Origin: Piscicola geometra
Taxonomy: Eukaryota > Annelida > Clitellata > Hirudinida > Piscicolidae
Assembly (NCBI GenBank): GCA_943735955.1
Contig: OX030957.1
Coordinates: forward strand, 1,528,501 to 1,592,500
Reading direction: 5' to 3'
DNA: 64,000 nt
The notes beneath the pieces are model-generated. The model had not been told where the DNA came from and did no database searches. It saw nothing but the letters and a program-made list of their open reading frames with translations. How positions within the stretch are numbered: position 1 is the first letter of the stretch; every line of letters starts with the position of its first letter. The translations under genes and the position numbers were made by a program. Below, piece by piece: positions 1-21,648 of the stretch.

Positions 1-4145
<4,145 letters not shown>

Positions 4146-4620
4146 TCAATTTCTATAGCGCATTTTACTCAAATTCAAGACCGCTCGTAAATAAATTTGT
4201 TAAACAGATATCTTCAGATCCTTACGAAAAGTAAATAATTATTTAGAAGTAGTTAAATAAGAAGGTAATGAGTTCCAAATATGGACCTGCATAATGTGAT
4301 GATAAATAGGAGTACGGCTAACGATTCTAGCTGCATAATTAAAATGGTTTTAAAGTACTTTCAAGTTAATTATAATAGAGTGAATTAAAATAGTCAATTC
4401 GAGATAGAAAAAGTGCAGAAAATAACATCTTTAAAGAAGGGTAATCTAAGTAAGATAATAATTGTCTAATACGTCTGAGATAAAAATAGCAAGATTTAGT
4501 AACAAATAGAATTTGGTTTGATAAGGTTAGTTTTAAGTCATAAATAAATCCTAAACTACGACTATGATTAGATGGAACAATAGTATGAGGAAAAATTACA
4601 TGGATCATTAATTAGTTTAC
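4146..4620 (-). mobile_element. 5'-truncated CR1/L2-type LINE fragment
   Basis: The minus strand encodes the C-terminal end of a reverse transcriptase: SRSLGFIYDLKLTLSNQI, then LSRIDYFNSLYYN. The same region in the better copy at 19000-20900 reads LGVTLDSKLTF and LSRLDYCNSLLYN. It ends in a GCGCTATAGAAATTGATT-type tail followed by the (TTGA)n array. This is an old, dead copy. Confidence 0.75.
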
Positions 4621-6598
4621 CATTTTTATAAAAAAAACATAAGTTCAAATTTTAGTGGATTCAATTTTAAAGCTAGACCAGTTTTCAATAGATAATAGAC
4701 ATAAACACAGTCATATGTAGATGATTCGTTCTGACAGTCTGTCCTTCATCTGCAGAGCTCATCTGCCTTGTGAAGTAGGTAGCCAGTGAGTGCTTGCAAG
4801 CTGTGCACTGGTGCTCAATTTGAGGCCCTGGCACTTTTTCCTTTTAAAATAAGTTTTTCACGTATTGTGAATATATAAAATTATTGTAGTCCGTTAGAGT
4901 CTAACGGTTAGACAGTTATTGGTTGAAGATTTTAATTCCGAGAGCAAGATTTGGCATGCGATAAATTTACAAACCAAAAAAAACAAGAAAAGATATAAAT
5001 TATAATTATTATTTGAAGTTTAAAAAAACTAAATTATTGGATCAGAAGACAAACTATTTAACAAAATCATTAAACGGTTAAAGCGGCTGCCAAGATGGCA
5101 GCTGCTAACCAAAAAAATGCTCTACGCGGAGTGGCCCATAACGCGTTTTGACTGTAATATATAGATCGATATGACAAACATTCACGACATCGTTTGTTTA
5201 AGAATTTATTTTATTGTACTGAGTAATAATGATTTTATTTAATATCCTAATACATCATCGTATTTATTTCAAATTGTACGCGTCTCAGCCTTTGAAGCGT
5301 CGTTTAGCAAGAATCTTCTTCAAAGTGGTGCTGTGTAGTCTGATGTTTTAAAACACTTCACATTTTAAAACACTTCAAATTTTAAATTATTTCTTTAAAT
5401 TTGTCACTAATTCAAAATTATTTATTCACTTTCTATTCCTCATCATCTCTTTTTTATTTTCTTTCTTCTTCTTTTCATTCCTCTTCTTCAACAAACAATT
5501 CTCCATCTCATCTTCTTGTACAGCACAGCTGTTCCCACTCGCCTGCATACACAAGCGTACACACCTCATCACACGTACACTCCTCCAAGAAATCATTTCT
5601 CTTTATTACTTTCGTCTCTTTCCAGCAGACAAAGCCTATTTTCTCACTTGATTTCCTAGATCGTGGACGGCCTCTTTGCGTGTCTTAGAGTCCTTTAGAA
5701 CAATGCCGATTACCCTGTAAATGAGTGATGGCACCATAATGATGGCAATACAAAAGAAAAGATGGTCGATTCTATGCCTTCCTTTCTTACCACTTCTCCC
5801 TTTTTGTTCAGTCGTGTATTAAGGTTGAATGCATTTAATTGTTATTAAAATATTAAATTAGAAAATTAAAATTTATCTTTAATTAATTAATTTATGATGA
5901 ATTGAAAAGTAATAGTCGCACAAAGGGTTTAACTATTTTTTGGATCCCAGCTTTGAATGGAAGTGTAGATGGTGTGCGATTGAGAAGAATCAGGCAAGGT
6001 TGATGAGGAGATATTTGTAGCATGAGAATCGTGCACTAGGTTGAGTGAAAATCTGAATAGTTCGCAATCATAAAAACAATCTTGCCTACTGATTATAAAG
6101 TACATGAGAGTTTAGAGTTCAAATCGACAACGCCATCTTCTTCATATGAATGCTGCTTCATCACATTAAATGAAAGGCTATTATTACCACTTGGGAGAAA
6201 TCATCACCAAAGCTTAATAATTAATTAATTAATAGGAAAGATAAATGAGAATTAAAGTTTATTGATTAAAAAACATGTTAATTAATTTTGAGTCGCAGCA
6301 CTAACTTACACATCATGTTGCCATTAGAAAAATTATCATGAGAAATTCGCCTACGAAGAAATGCTTCCTGCCGTGACCTCTGGCTGAGGTACCACCAGTA
6401 GAACAGGGCAGTGGCAGTGGGTGGAAGGGCAAAGAGAAAGGAAAAAGGGATCAACGCATGCAAACAATTTCCAAGCAGAAGTAAATGAAGACGTCTAATC
6501 TTTTCTATCACTAAGTAGAAGTAGTCCCCCCCCCCATTAAGATAAAGAAAATCCTTCTCAAACACGCACGCACACACACGCACACACACACACACACA
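4621..6598. other. gene-poor stretch between the Ig gene and ACSL
   Basis: AT-rich DNA with short unconvincing frames. A small perfect inverted repeat, CCGTTAGAGTCTAACGG, lies near 4892. The left part (4700-5300) looks like old repeat sequence but no ends could be defined. Nothing here supports a gene. The right part probably holds the ACSL 3' UTR. Confidence 0.5.
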
Positions 6599-12283
<5,685 letters not shown>

Positions 12284-13212
12284 CTTTTATGACCTTTAAA
12301 TGAAAAGGCAATATCAGTTTATTTTAATTAGTATAAGATTTGATGAAAAAGGCGCTATCGAAAAATTTATTCATTTGATTGATTGATTTGAAGACCATAT
12401 AAAACTGTTTAATGTTAATATATATATATATTTATATATACATTTCATGCCAATAGCTAAAATGGAAAATTTAGATAATAAAAATATTCTGAATGAAATT
12501 CAAAGATATTTTTACAAGTAAATTTTTGACTTTCGTATGTTGAGACACATAAATTTGAACACTTTAACGAAATAAAATATGCGCAGTAATCTAATCAAAT
12601 ACCATCAATTAATATATATATGAAAAAAATGAAATAAATAGAGTAATTAACTATTTGAAAATAAGAAGCTAATTTCAACAGAAATTTTTAAATGACAACC
12701 TCGAAAAGCGACCTAAATTCAAATTTATAATTACAAGTTTAAATCTTTTTATTTTAAAATTAACATAAAAGCAAAAATTTAAATGAAATATTTTTTACCT
12801 AATATGCGAGCTGGACTTTTCAATATTTTAGAAATAAGTACGATGTTACGTCACGTCTTAGAATATTTAATCAAACTAAGTCGTACGATATCCTTTTGAT
12901 TATCATAAGAATTCGATAAAAACTGAAATTTATGGAACTATAAAAAAAATTATTAATTTATAAATATAACTGTTTAAATTTTAAATAATTTATTAAATAT
13001 TCAATTAAAAATAATAAATTTGAATACATTTAATTAATTGCTTGAAAAAGTATTTTAGTTCAATAAAAATTATAATGACTTATTTTATATAAATTATAAT
13101 TAAGTAAGTTCCTTTTAATCATATCAACTGGATGAAAATATTAAAATGGCGAGAGTATCTTAATTTCTAAAGTTACGTTAATATTCCAAAGTTCTCACTT
13201 TTACCATTTCAA
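12284..13212. promoter_or_regulatory. shared divergent promoter region of ACSL and COQ2
   Basis: The ACSL start codon (minus, 12283) and the COQ2 start codon (plus, 13213) face away from each other across 929 bp of very AT-rich DNA with no coding signal. Head-to-head spacing under 1 kb is usual for bidirectional promoters. No TATA box, initiator or CpG island can be assigned by eye, so promoter function is inferred from position only. Confidence 0.45.
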
Positions 13213-14763
13213 ATGCTTATATCAAAAGTTCAATCTTTTGTTTTTTCAAAATTTTTTGTTAATTATTCAAAGAATTTGAGATGTCTTTACGGAGTAAACA
13301 GCAATTCATTTTCCGAGTCAAAAAAGAAATCTCATAAAGAGTTTTGGAAAGATTTTTCTGTGCAACAGCTTGGTGTTTCGTATACTCATCATTCCAGAGG
13401 TTTGAGGTCCGATGGCTCGAACCATGTTAGTGAAAAAGTACTTTCTGAGCAAACCAATAATATGGCCTTCAAAATGGTCCGAAGCTGTCCTGAGAGCGTG
13501 CAGCCATATTTAAGACTCATGAGAATCGACAGACCAATTGGTGAGCGCAAATTGTTTTTGATTTAAAAAACTCAAAGCTTATTTATTGTTGCAAGACAAT
13601 TGTATTACAAACATTGTACATGGCAGGCACATGGCTAGTGTTCCTTCCTTGCGCGTGGAGTCTCAGTCTGGCTTCGGGGCCTGGAGTTCTTCCTGACGCC
13701 AAGATGCTGCTTCTCTTCGGCCTCGGCTCCTTCTTCATGCGTGGCGCAGGCTGCACCATCAACGACATGTGGGACAAGGACTTCGACTCCAAAGTCAGTT
13801 TTCCATTTAATCCCTTATCTCGTCATTCTATGCCATCTTTTCTGACATTCCATTGAAATGTGTCTATATTATAGAACATATAACTCTCCAATAGATGTTT
13901 ATTCATTGATTGCCAGGTGGCGAGGACAAAGATGAGACCACTGGCGAGTGGGGAAGTGACTCGCTTCAAGGCCTTGTGCTTCCTCTCCATTCCCCTCTCC
14001 ATCTCTCTCTCCATCCTCCTCACCTTCAATTGGAACACGTTCGTCTCCACCTATTGTGCAATGCATACAGTATATACTTAAAGAGTACTCCCTGTATTCT
14101 TGTGCACAACAATGATAATAATGTTATATAATATAAAAAGAATATAATAAAAAGAATTAATACTAATAAATAAACGTTGCCATTACAGAGTGGTCCTGGG
14201 CGTGTGCTCTATGGTTCCTTGCATCTTCTACCCTCTCGCCAAGCGCTTTACCTACTGGCCGCAGTTGTTTCTAGGTTCGTGTTTCGCTATCCATTGATAC
14301 TCGAAGCTCAAAAATTAAGCTACCGATGCGCAGGCCGTTTGAACATTTGATACTTTTGCGCGCATTCGCGTGGTACTGAGGAAGAGGGTGCAACGTTGGT
14401 TTATTGCTGAATTTACATTTCTATAGCATCAGAATAGTTGGTCTAAATTCAAAGGATTGAATGCAGAGAGCATTTGGGAGTGATAAGTAAGGAAACCAGC
14501 AGACACCACTACTTTCTATAAGCACCTGCAAAGACACCATACTATAACAACATACAATGACAACATACAATAACAACATACAATAACAACATACAATAAC
14601 AACATACAATAACAACATACAATAACAACATACAATAACAACATATAATAACAACATATAATAACAACATACCATAACAACATACTATAACATGAAAAAC
14701 AAAATATGAAAATACAATAAAATAACATAAATAAAAGCATGAAAAACACTATGCAAACATACA

Positions 14764-14845
<82 letters not shown>

Positions 14846-14855
14846 CTCACTCACA

Positions 14856-14890
<35 letters not shown>

Positions 14891-16618
14891 GAACACATAC
14901 AACACATAACAACGACGGCGTGGTTCTTGTCGTTAGGGATTACACAGGGATGGGGGGTGTTGATAGCGTGGTGCGAGTGTGCGGGCGGCGTTCAGCTCGC
15001 CTCGCTCAGCCTCTATGCCGCTGCCGTCTTCTGGACCGCCCATTACGACACCGTGTACTCGTACCAGGTTCAGTCTTCTTTAATCTACAACCCGTCGTTA
15101 TTGTTGTAGTTGTTGTTGTTGGTGGGAGTTTTTTTAGTTGTTGTTTGTTTTTTAATCCTTCTAATGTTTAATTTTTTTTATTTAAAAAAAGATTTTTGAT
15201 TTTTGTGTGAATATCCAAAGATGTTTTTGCAGTTTTTTTTGTTGTTTTTGTTGCCTCGTAATAACTTCTTCAACGTTTGAGCTGTATAGTTTAGGAGTAC
15301 TGAGGTGTTAGTGAGTTTAAACTCTCCGGAAGTAGGCAAGCATCATCGCTTGAAATCAAATCAAATTGAAAACGACGACAAACAAACGTTCGATACGCAG
15401 TGCTTGGTAGCTTGATTTTTGACTTCATCACTTTCTCTCTGCAAGTATTTCACGATAACCTTCACTAACCTTTCATATTGAACCTTTGCATAACCCTTGG
15501 AGACTTCACTAACCGAACTCCGCCGCAGGTTTGATCTTTAACTGGGGCGTCGTGATGGGTTGGTGCGCCGAGACTGGCAGCGTAAGTTGGCCTGTGCTGC
15601 CTTTGTACTTGTCCTCGATAGCGTGGACCCTCTTCTATGACACCTTGTACGCCTTCCAAGTTAGTTCTTGTATCCTCTGTATCCTCAATGTAGACCACCA
15701 CCTCGATCACCACCATAGCAACCATCCTCTAGAGAACAGCTTCAACCGTTTTCTCTAGCGTCGGCTGACAACGCCTTATATAGTCTCATTTATGCGTGCA
15801 CTTTGAACCTTCTCGCACACAAGCACATACGCACGAACATATGCACGCACACATACATGCACGCACACGTTCATGCACGCACACGCATCTCATCAACTGC
15901 GATGCTCTTTGAGGTTGCGGGATGACTCACGCCGAACAGATGAGTTTGAATTGATTTAAGGGGCTTTGAAGAGCTGTAAACACCTCAGTACTGCCAAACT
16001 ATTCCAATCCATCACAGTTTTATGGGCTTAGGATCTTTTAAGTCTGATTTTTGGTCCATATTTTGATGTTTTTTCATATATATTTTTTATGATTTTTTAT
16101 CATTTAAATTTTTTTTTTTTAATGTAATTTAATTTAAGTTGCTACGTATCTTCTAAACTTCATATTCTCTACTCACTCCACTGCAACACCCCCTCTCAAA
16201 ACCTCCACTCAAACACCTCCCACACGATCTTCACTACAACTTCCACTACAACCTCCACCACTATAATCTCAACTACAACCTCCACCACTCTAATCTCAAC
16301 TACAACCTTCAACCACTTCAACACCCGCTACAACCTACGCCTAAGCACCCACTTCAACACTCACTTCAACACCCACTACAACTTCTACAACTTCTCCAAC
16401 CCCCTTCTCTCGCAGGACATCGAGGACGACTTGAAAGTGGGCGTCAAGTCGACAGCAATCAGGTTCGGCGAGCATACGAAGCAGTGGCTGGCCGCCTTCA
16501 ACGCCCTCAGCACAGGCAGCCTCTTGACCACTGGCTACCTGCTGCAGCAGAACTTCATCTACTACGCAGCTGTGTGCATCTTCTCCGCCCATCTCACACA
16601 CCAAGTAGGTTATATTTT

Positions 16619-16711
<93 letters not shown>

Positions 16712-17096
16712 TGCGTGTCCTTCAGTCACTTCAGGTTGTTTATTCTCTAATTTTATGTTAATTATAGTAAGAATAATAATAATTATAACATTTGTCGTTT
16801 TTATTTAGCGCCGGGGCACGCTACTGAAGCGCATAATCCATCCTAATCTCTCACAAATGAATGGCTTGCTTATTGTGTGCAGACAATGTGTAGAGAATGC
16901 CATTGAACCCGCTCAGGTGGTGACAGTGGACCTGGGGAGCAGGCAGCAGTGCGCTGAGAAGTTCCGTTCGAATCGCGACATCGGCCTCTTCCTCCTCGTC
17001 TGCCTCCTCGCTTCCACCCTCTACACCAGACAGCACCTCGAGCCTCCAAGTGGGCAAGTAGGTGCCGCCAGCAATGAAGAAATTGTCCTATCGTAA
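13213..17096 (+). CDS. COQ2: 4-hydroxybenzoate polyprenyltransferase, mitochondrial (COQ2), with duplicated exon
   Basis: UbiA-type membrane prenyltransferase that joins the polyprenyl tail to the quinone ring precursor in the mitochondrial inner membrane. Exons: 13213-13540, 13627-13793, 13917-14038, 14189-14274, then one of two alternatives (14937-15067 or 15529-15659), 16416-16604 and 16917-17096. Phases agree throughout and give a 400-residue protein with either alternative. The N terminus is rich in Ser, Lys and Arg, consistent with a presequence. The first Asp-rich prenyl-diphosphate motif is NDMWDKDFD (exon 2), the second YDT-x-YxxQ-DIEDD across the alternative/16416 junction. RPLASGEV, LAKRFTYWPQLFLG and GVKSTAIRFGE are conserved family segments. 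Introns hold a 13-bp minisatellite, (CA)n and (TG)n. The gene lies head to head with ACSL. Confidence 0.95.
14539..14695. repeat. 13-bp minisatellite in COQ2 intron
   Basis: About twelve tandem copies of AACAACATACAAT, drifting to ATATAAT and ATACTAT at the right end. It lies upstream of the first alternative exon. Confidence 0.93.
14766..14890. repeat. (CA)n microsatellite before the first COQ2 alternative exon
   Basis: CA dinucleotides with one GTCTCACT interruption, ending about 45 bp before the acceptor of the 14937 exon. CA tracts can act as intronic splicing signals (hnRNP L type), so its place next to an alternative exon may matter. Confidence 0.93.
14937..15067 (+). other. COQ2: COQ2 alternative exon, version 1 (divergent, possible rhodoquinone form)
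   Basis: A 131-bp exon between a TTAG acceptor and a CAG/gttcag donor. It enters in phase 1 and leaves in phase 0. It encodes 44 residues beginning GITQGWGVLIAWCECAGG and ending WTAHYDTVYSYQ. It is open, keeps W6, G7, W12, C13, YDT and the final Q, and is 18/44 identical to the second version. At the canonical FNWG it reads QGWG, and YAFQ becomes YSYQ. Purifying selection is implied because the frame and active-site YDT survive despite deep divergence. Confidence 0.88.
15529..15659 (+). other. COQ2: COQ2 alternative exon, version 2 (canonical, ubiquinone-like form)
   Basis: A 131-bp exon with a CCGCAG acceptor and a CAA/gttagt donor, with the same entry and exit phases as the exon 461 bp upstream. 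It encodes GLIFNWGVVMGWCAETGS and ends WTLFYDTLYAFQ, close to the canonical COQ2 segment (FNWG, WTL.YDT.YA.Q). By similarity this is the general ubiquinone-type exon. Confidence 0.9.
16618..16712. repeat. (TG)n microsatellite in COQ2 intron
   Basis: Pure TG run beginning 14 bp after the donor of the exon 16416-16604. Confidence 0.96.
16765..16850 (-). mobile_element. SINE/LINE 3'-tail fragment
   Basis: On the minus strand: GATTATGCGCTTCAGTAGCG, then TGCCCCGGCGCTAAATAAAA, then an AATTATTATTATT tail. This is the shared 3' end of the local LINE and SINE families. The rest of the element is gone. Confidence 0.65.
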
Positions 17097-18970
17097 CACT
17101 TTGTTGTCGCCTCGAACGTACGTTTGCACCTTGTTTGTAGCCTCAAGTTTCATTTAATTTATCGTTTGCACTTGAATGCGTTAATGTCTGCAGCAACTAG
17201 TGACTCTGAGACTTTTTGGTTCCTTCATTGATCACCCATTCTGGTCTTACCCCTCCCTCCCTCTATTACATTGTTCTAAAATTTATACCCGTCTAACTTA
17301 TACACCTATAGCCGATATATATATATATATATTGGCTATAGGGGATATTTAAAACATCTAGACACACCGTATATTTTACAATACTGCCAAGTTATCCTCA
17401 ATAAATTGACAAGATATTCGCCTTGTCTCATGTTGCACATCATACACGAACCAAGTAAGTTCCAGAGTGGCTTTTTGCGCAAGTTTCAAATAGGAGTTCT
17501 GAAGGCTCCACCTCGACTGTGCCTTCCTCGCTCTTCTCCAGATCACTTCAATGCTAGACAATCATGTCTGAGTGATGATCATCTCGAAGGCATCACTTCT
17601 CTCCTGTCTAATAAGGCTTGCAGACCGAGGGACCTTTTCAATGCTGCAGTGCCTTGTTGAGTTTTTCTGGTGGTGTTCTCCATCGACTGCGTTGAACTCT
17701 TCAGCTCTTCAAACGCTTCTCGCAGTCTTTCGAGACAATCAATGAGTAGGTCTGTACTGAATACTTGGTTTCATTCGGCCGAATAAGAATAAGCGGATTT
17801 GCTGCTCGACCGAATACGAGTACTACTCACAATATTTATTTGATCTAAAAATATTTATAATTGCAAACTTTTCTTATTTTTTTCATTAATAATGTTTTAT
17901 GGAAGATTTTAAATATTACAAGTAAATGAATTTTAACGTAATATTGAAACTGGTTCTATCAAATCACCATATTCGTATTCGGTCTTGCTGCAAGGATTCG
18001 ACAGTATACCGAATAATTATAAAATCTTGTAGCGGTACAGATCTATCGAAATACTTTCTGACGGGTCCCATCTTTATGCCAAGTTGATCCATCTGGCGAA
18101 TCTTTTATAGATATCTTTAACACTTAGCAGGGCAGAGTTTAGAGGTTTTCACACAGTGCAATCTCTCGCTGGACTCGCCACTCTGAATAGACATTTTACT
18201 GATTCTTCTAGATGAGTTTTGACATTTTACTGATCCTTCTAGATGATTTTTGACACTCTTTTGTATATATTTGTTTTCCTTGCATAATCATTCAAAGTCT
18301 CCAAAATTGATTATTTCTAGCTATGATGTTCACTGCGTGAAGGTGCACTTGTTCAAGAATATTAAAGTCTGTGCTAAACTTGGAGAGTTCTTGCTGGAAA
18401 AGTGGTATTTCGCATAATGGCTGCTTAATCATGTATTTCATTTGCTCAATTACTCATGTATTCTACGCTGTACTGCTATTTGAATAATTTGACTGCTTGA
18501 GACGAGGGTTCAGCGACTACCTACATTTGCACTTGGTCTTGCCACTGCTTCTGCTGTTCATTCCTCTCAGTGCTTTACTTCACACCGCATCAGGGTTCTT
18601 GTCGCTCTGCTTCCTAGATCTCGTCTTATCATTTACATTTGAAGCATGAAAAACTTTATTTTAAAATGGCTTAAAACTTTAATTCTTGAATGTTATTTAG
18701 TTAGACGAGATCAAGGCACACCTTCATATCATGCCTGTCTTTCTATATGCTAGCGAGGACGATGCCTTGAAGCGTTGATAAACTCTCGTTTAAATAGTTG
18801 CATCTGATGACGGACCTCATGCCACTTCGACTATCCACGCTTTGAGCATCAATAAAGCCTCCAATCGCCTTTCATTCATCTCGGACTCAAAAACTGCATC
18901 GGTGCTGCCATCTGCAGAGTACATGGGGCCTGCGGAAAACCAAGCGATCCTGGGAAACTTTTATCTGAGT
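17097..18970. other. repeat-derived stretch between COQ2 and the LINE
   Basis: Holds the COQ2 3' flank and a 299-bp MITE-like insert (17747-18045). On the minus strand at about 17740-17600 there is a short coiled-coil-like frame (LERLREAFEELKSSTQSMEN) that is soon broken by stops. The right half (18050-18970) has no open frame I can support. It looks like decayed transposon or pseudogene sequence, not a gene. Confidence 0.4.
17747..18045. mobile_element. candidate hAT-like MITE
   Basis: Ends TAGGTCTGTAC and GTACAGATCTA form terminal inverted repeats with one mismatch. Subterminal blocks contain TTCGGCCGAATAAGAATA on the left and an inverted TATTCGTATTCGG on the right. The 8-bp flanks, TCAATGAG and TCGAAATA, match at only 5 of 8 positions, so an old insertion or a wrong end is possible. 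Confidence 0.5.
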
Positions 18971-18974
18971 GTTT

Positions 18975-20920
18975 CAGATGGCAAAATCTAAATAAACTAT
19001 TACACCGGCAAAAAAATGATCCATCCAACAACTCAAGCAATACAAACATGGCTTCCATCTTCAACAACTTTTTCAGCAGCAAAATTGAAAATATTCATAA
19101 GAATATTGATAATCTCCTATCACAACCTCAAAACGAACAGTTCACACACACTCATAGAAAAAACATCATTGACCCCATATCTAACTTTAAACCAACAACA
19201 TCTGAAGATATATTACAAATCATTCATGCTACATGCACGAAGACATCGCCCATAGATCCTTTTCCTCACCAAGTTATAAGACAATGTAGCTCAATATTGT
19301 CAAAAGCCATCTCACAGCTCGTCAACTTATCTTTCCAAGAAGGATGTTTTCCATCTAATTTCAAAGCAGCCCAAATTTCACCAATATTAAAGAAAGCCAA
19401 CCTCGACACAACCAATCCAGCAAATTATCGACCTATTTCCAACCTGTCCACCATATCAAAAATTATGGAAAGGGCCGTATTAAAACAACTACAACCTCAC
19501 ATCACCTCCAATCCAAACTATCCCAGTCACCAATCAGCCTATAGACCTTACCACTCTACAGAAACAGCCCTACTCCATCTAACTGACCACATTTTCAACG
19601 GATGCGACTCAAAAAATACCACCCTCCTCGCATCACTAGACCTATCAGCAGCCTTCGACACCATCAGCCATTCCATCCTCATCGACAGACTTCATAAAGA
19701 ATTTGGAGTTGATGGAACAGCTTTAAACTGGCTGTCATCTTATTTAGAAAATAGACATTATCAAGTTAAATTAGGTACACACATCTCATCACCAACCAAT
19801 ATACAACACGGCGTTCCTCAAGGCTCTGTTCTTGGACCGCTTCTTTTCACCACATACATCTCACCTATCTCAAATATAGTCAACCAATTCAACATAACCT
19901 ACCATAAATATGCTGATGATATACATCTTCTTCAATTCATCACACCTAATACATCCAACCAAGCTACTAGTAACCTCACATCTTGCATACAAACCATGGA
20001 AACTTGGTTTCTCAATAACTATCTCCAGTTTAACACCACTAAATCAGAAATAATAAAACTAGGCACCCCTTATCAATTAAATAGTTTAAACACAATATCA
20101 TCTGTCAACATCAACTCAGATAAAATCCCCATCAATAACAATCTCAAAATACTCGGAGTCACCCTAGACAGCAAACTCACTTTCAAAAACCACATCACAT
20201 CTATCATCCAATCATCACACTATCATCTCAAAGCAATCAAACACATACGCCCATTCATTACTACTGATCTCTCCGCCTCACTTTCCAATGTCTAATACTA
20301 AGCAGACTTGACTACTGTAACTCGCTATTATATAATATCACCAATCAAGAAAGAAATCGTCTACAATCAGTTTTAAACAAGGCGGCTAGAATCACACTCA
20401 ACTGTGATTACCCAGGCCATCACCTTGTTCAATCATCAAAGGAAAATCTTATAAAACTCCACTGGCTTCCTATAGACTTTCGAATATCCTTTAAAATAGC
20501 CATCACCACATTCAAAATTCTTCAAACCTCAATACCGTCATATCTCAGCAAACTCATAACTAAAAAAACATCAAACAAACAACTGCGTTCATCTTCATCT
20601 CTTCTCCTCAACCAAGAATCCACTACAAACAACATCTCAAAAAGAGCTTTCCGTCACGCAGCTCCAACAATTTGGAATGCCCTTCCACCTGCACTTCGAA
20701 GCATCAACCAATTTTCGACTTTCAAAGCCAAACTGGAAACTCATTACTTTAACTTAGCCTATCATTCATAATAATTACTCCATGCTACTCTTTGCTCTCC
20801 TTTTCATAACATTACTATTATAATTATTTTTATTTCTTTATTGCATTACGACGCAGTGAAAGCGCTTCAGTTGCGTTCCCGGGCGCTATACAAAAATGAC
20901 AATTATTATTATTATTATTC
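18975..20920 (+). mobile_element. CR1/L2-type non-LTR retrotransposon, 5'-truncated, frameshifted
   Basis: An open frame (19048-20295) encodes most of a reverse transcriptase. Blocks: NYRPISNLSTISKIMERAV, HQSAYRPYHSTETALLHLTD, SLDLSAAFDTISH, GVPQGSVLGPLLF and the catalytic YADD at about 19909. A one-base loss near 20290 ends this frame. The C-terminal part continues in another frame to about 20770 (LILSRLDYCNSLLYN, then AFRHAAPTIWNALP). The 3' end is GCGCTTCAGTTGCGTTCCCG, GGCGCTATACAAAAATG, then (ATT)n. No endonuclease domain is present, so the copy is 5'-truncated and dead. Clade assignment (CR1/L2/Rex1 group) rests on the RT motifs and microsatellite tail only. Confidence 0.93.
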
Positions 20921-20944
20921 AGATGGAGTATCGCAATAATAGGA

Positions 20945-21190
20945 GTGGCCTATGGCAAGCTGTTGAAGGCAGCTAAAAGCTTGATAGAGAGCAATCTTTC
21001 TGACGCCCAAAGGAAGAACATATTTTTCAAGCGGCAGAAGATTTCATCTCAATGGAAAGAAAGCTTTGGGAGGGAATCTATCGATGATGCAAACCTGAGA
21101 AGACGTGTGACGAACACCATGATGAACATGTTGACTCCTTTTCAGAGGCGGCGATCTGCTGCAAATCTTGGGGGGTCCTATTCAGCTTGA
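20945..21190 (+). pseudogene. short basic ORF fragment of unknown origin
   Basis: An 81-codon frame rich in Lys, Arg and Ser (QRKNIFFKRQKISSQWKES) between the LINE tail and a MITE. Its 3' part runs into the MITE, so the original frame was cut there. It resembles a fragment of a mobile-element protein, but no domain can be recognised. Confidence 0.3.
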
Positions 21191-21270
21191 CGGCGGTCTT
21201 GGAATTCAAATCATTGAAATGGACGCCCTTACTACCAACAGTGGGGGGAGGGGTCCGGACACCGCCCATG
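21143..21270. mobile_element. short hAT-type MITE with exact 8-bp target duplication
   Basis: A 128-bp element with a left end CAGAGGCGGCGATC and a right end ACACCGCCCATG (inverted CATGGGCGGTGT). It is flanked on both sides by CTCCTTTT (21135-21142 and 21271-21278). An 8-bp duplication is the hAT hallmark. A longer relative lies at 51566-51852. Just to its left (20945-21140), a short basic open frame of unknown origin is interrupted by this insertion. Confidence 0.85.
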
Positions 21271-21411
21271 CTCCTTTTAAACTAATGATGACATTAAAGC
21301 GTATTCATACTGCTGCTTTTATAATATAACAACAATCATTTCAATCATTTTTTGAAAATAAAAGATGAAAAGCAGACAGAGAGGAAAGAGAGATGAGAAG
21401 GAAAAGGAAGA

Positions 21412-21598
<187 letters not shown>

Positions 21599-21648
21599 GA
21601 TGAGGGGCAGGGGATGGGAGAAGAGAATGGATGAAAAAGGAGAATGGA

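Noticed and set aside
4880..4960. Possible small structured RNA around CCGTTAGAGTCTAACGG
   Set aside because: A single short inverted repeat with no tRNA boxes or conserved RNA features.
5401..5688. 95-codon Ser/Phe-rich plus-strand frame
   Set aside because: Low-complexity TCT/TTC composition, no domain and no splice or start context.
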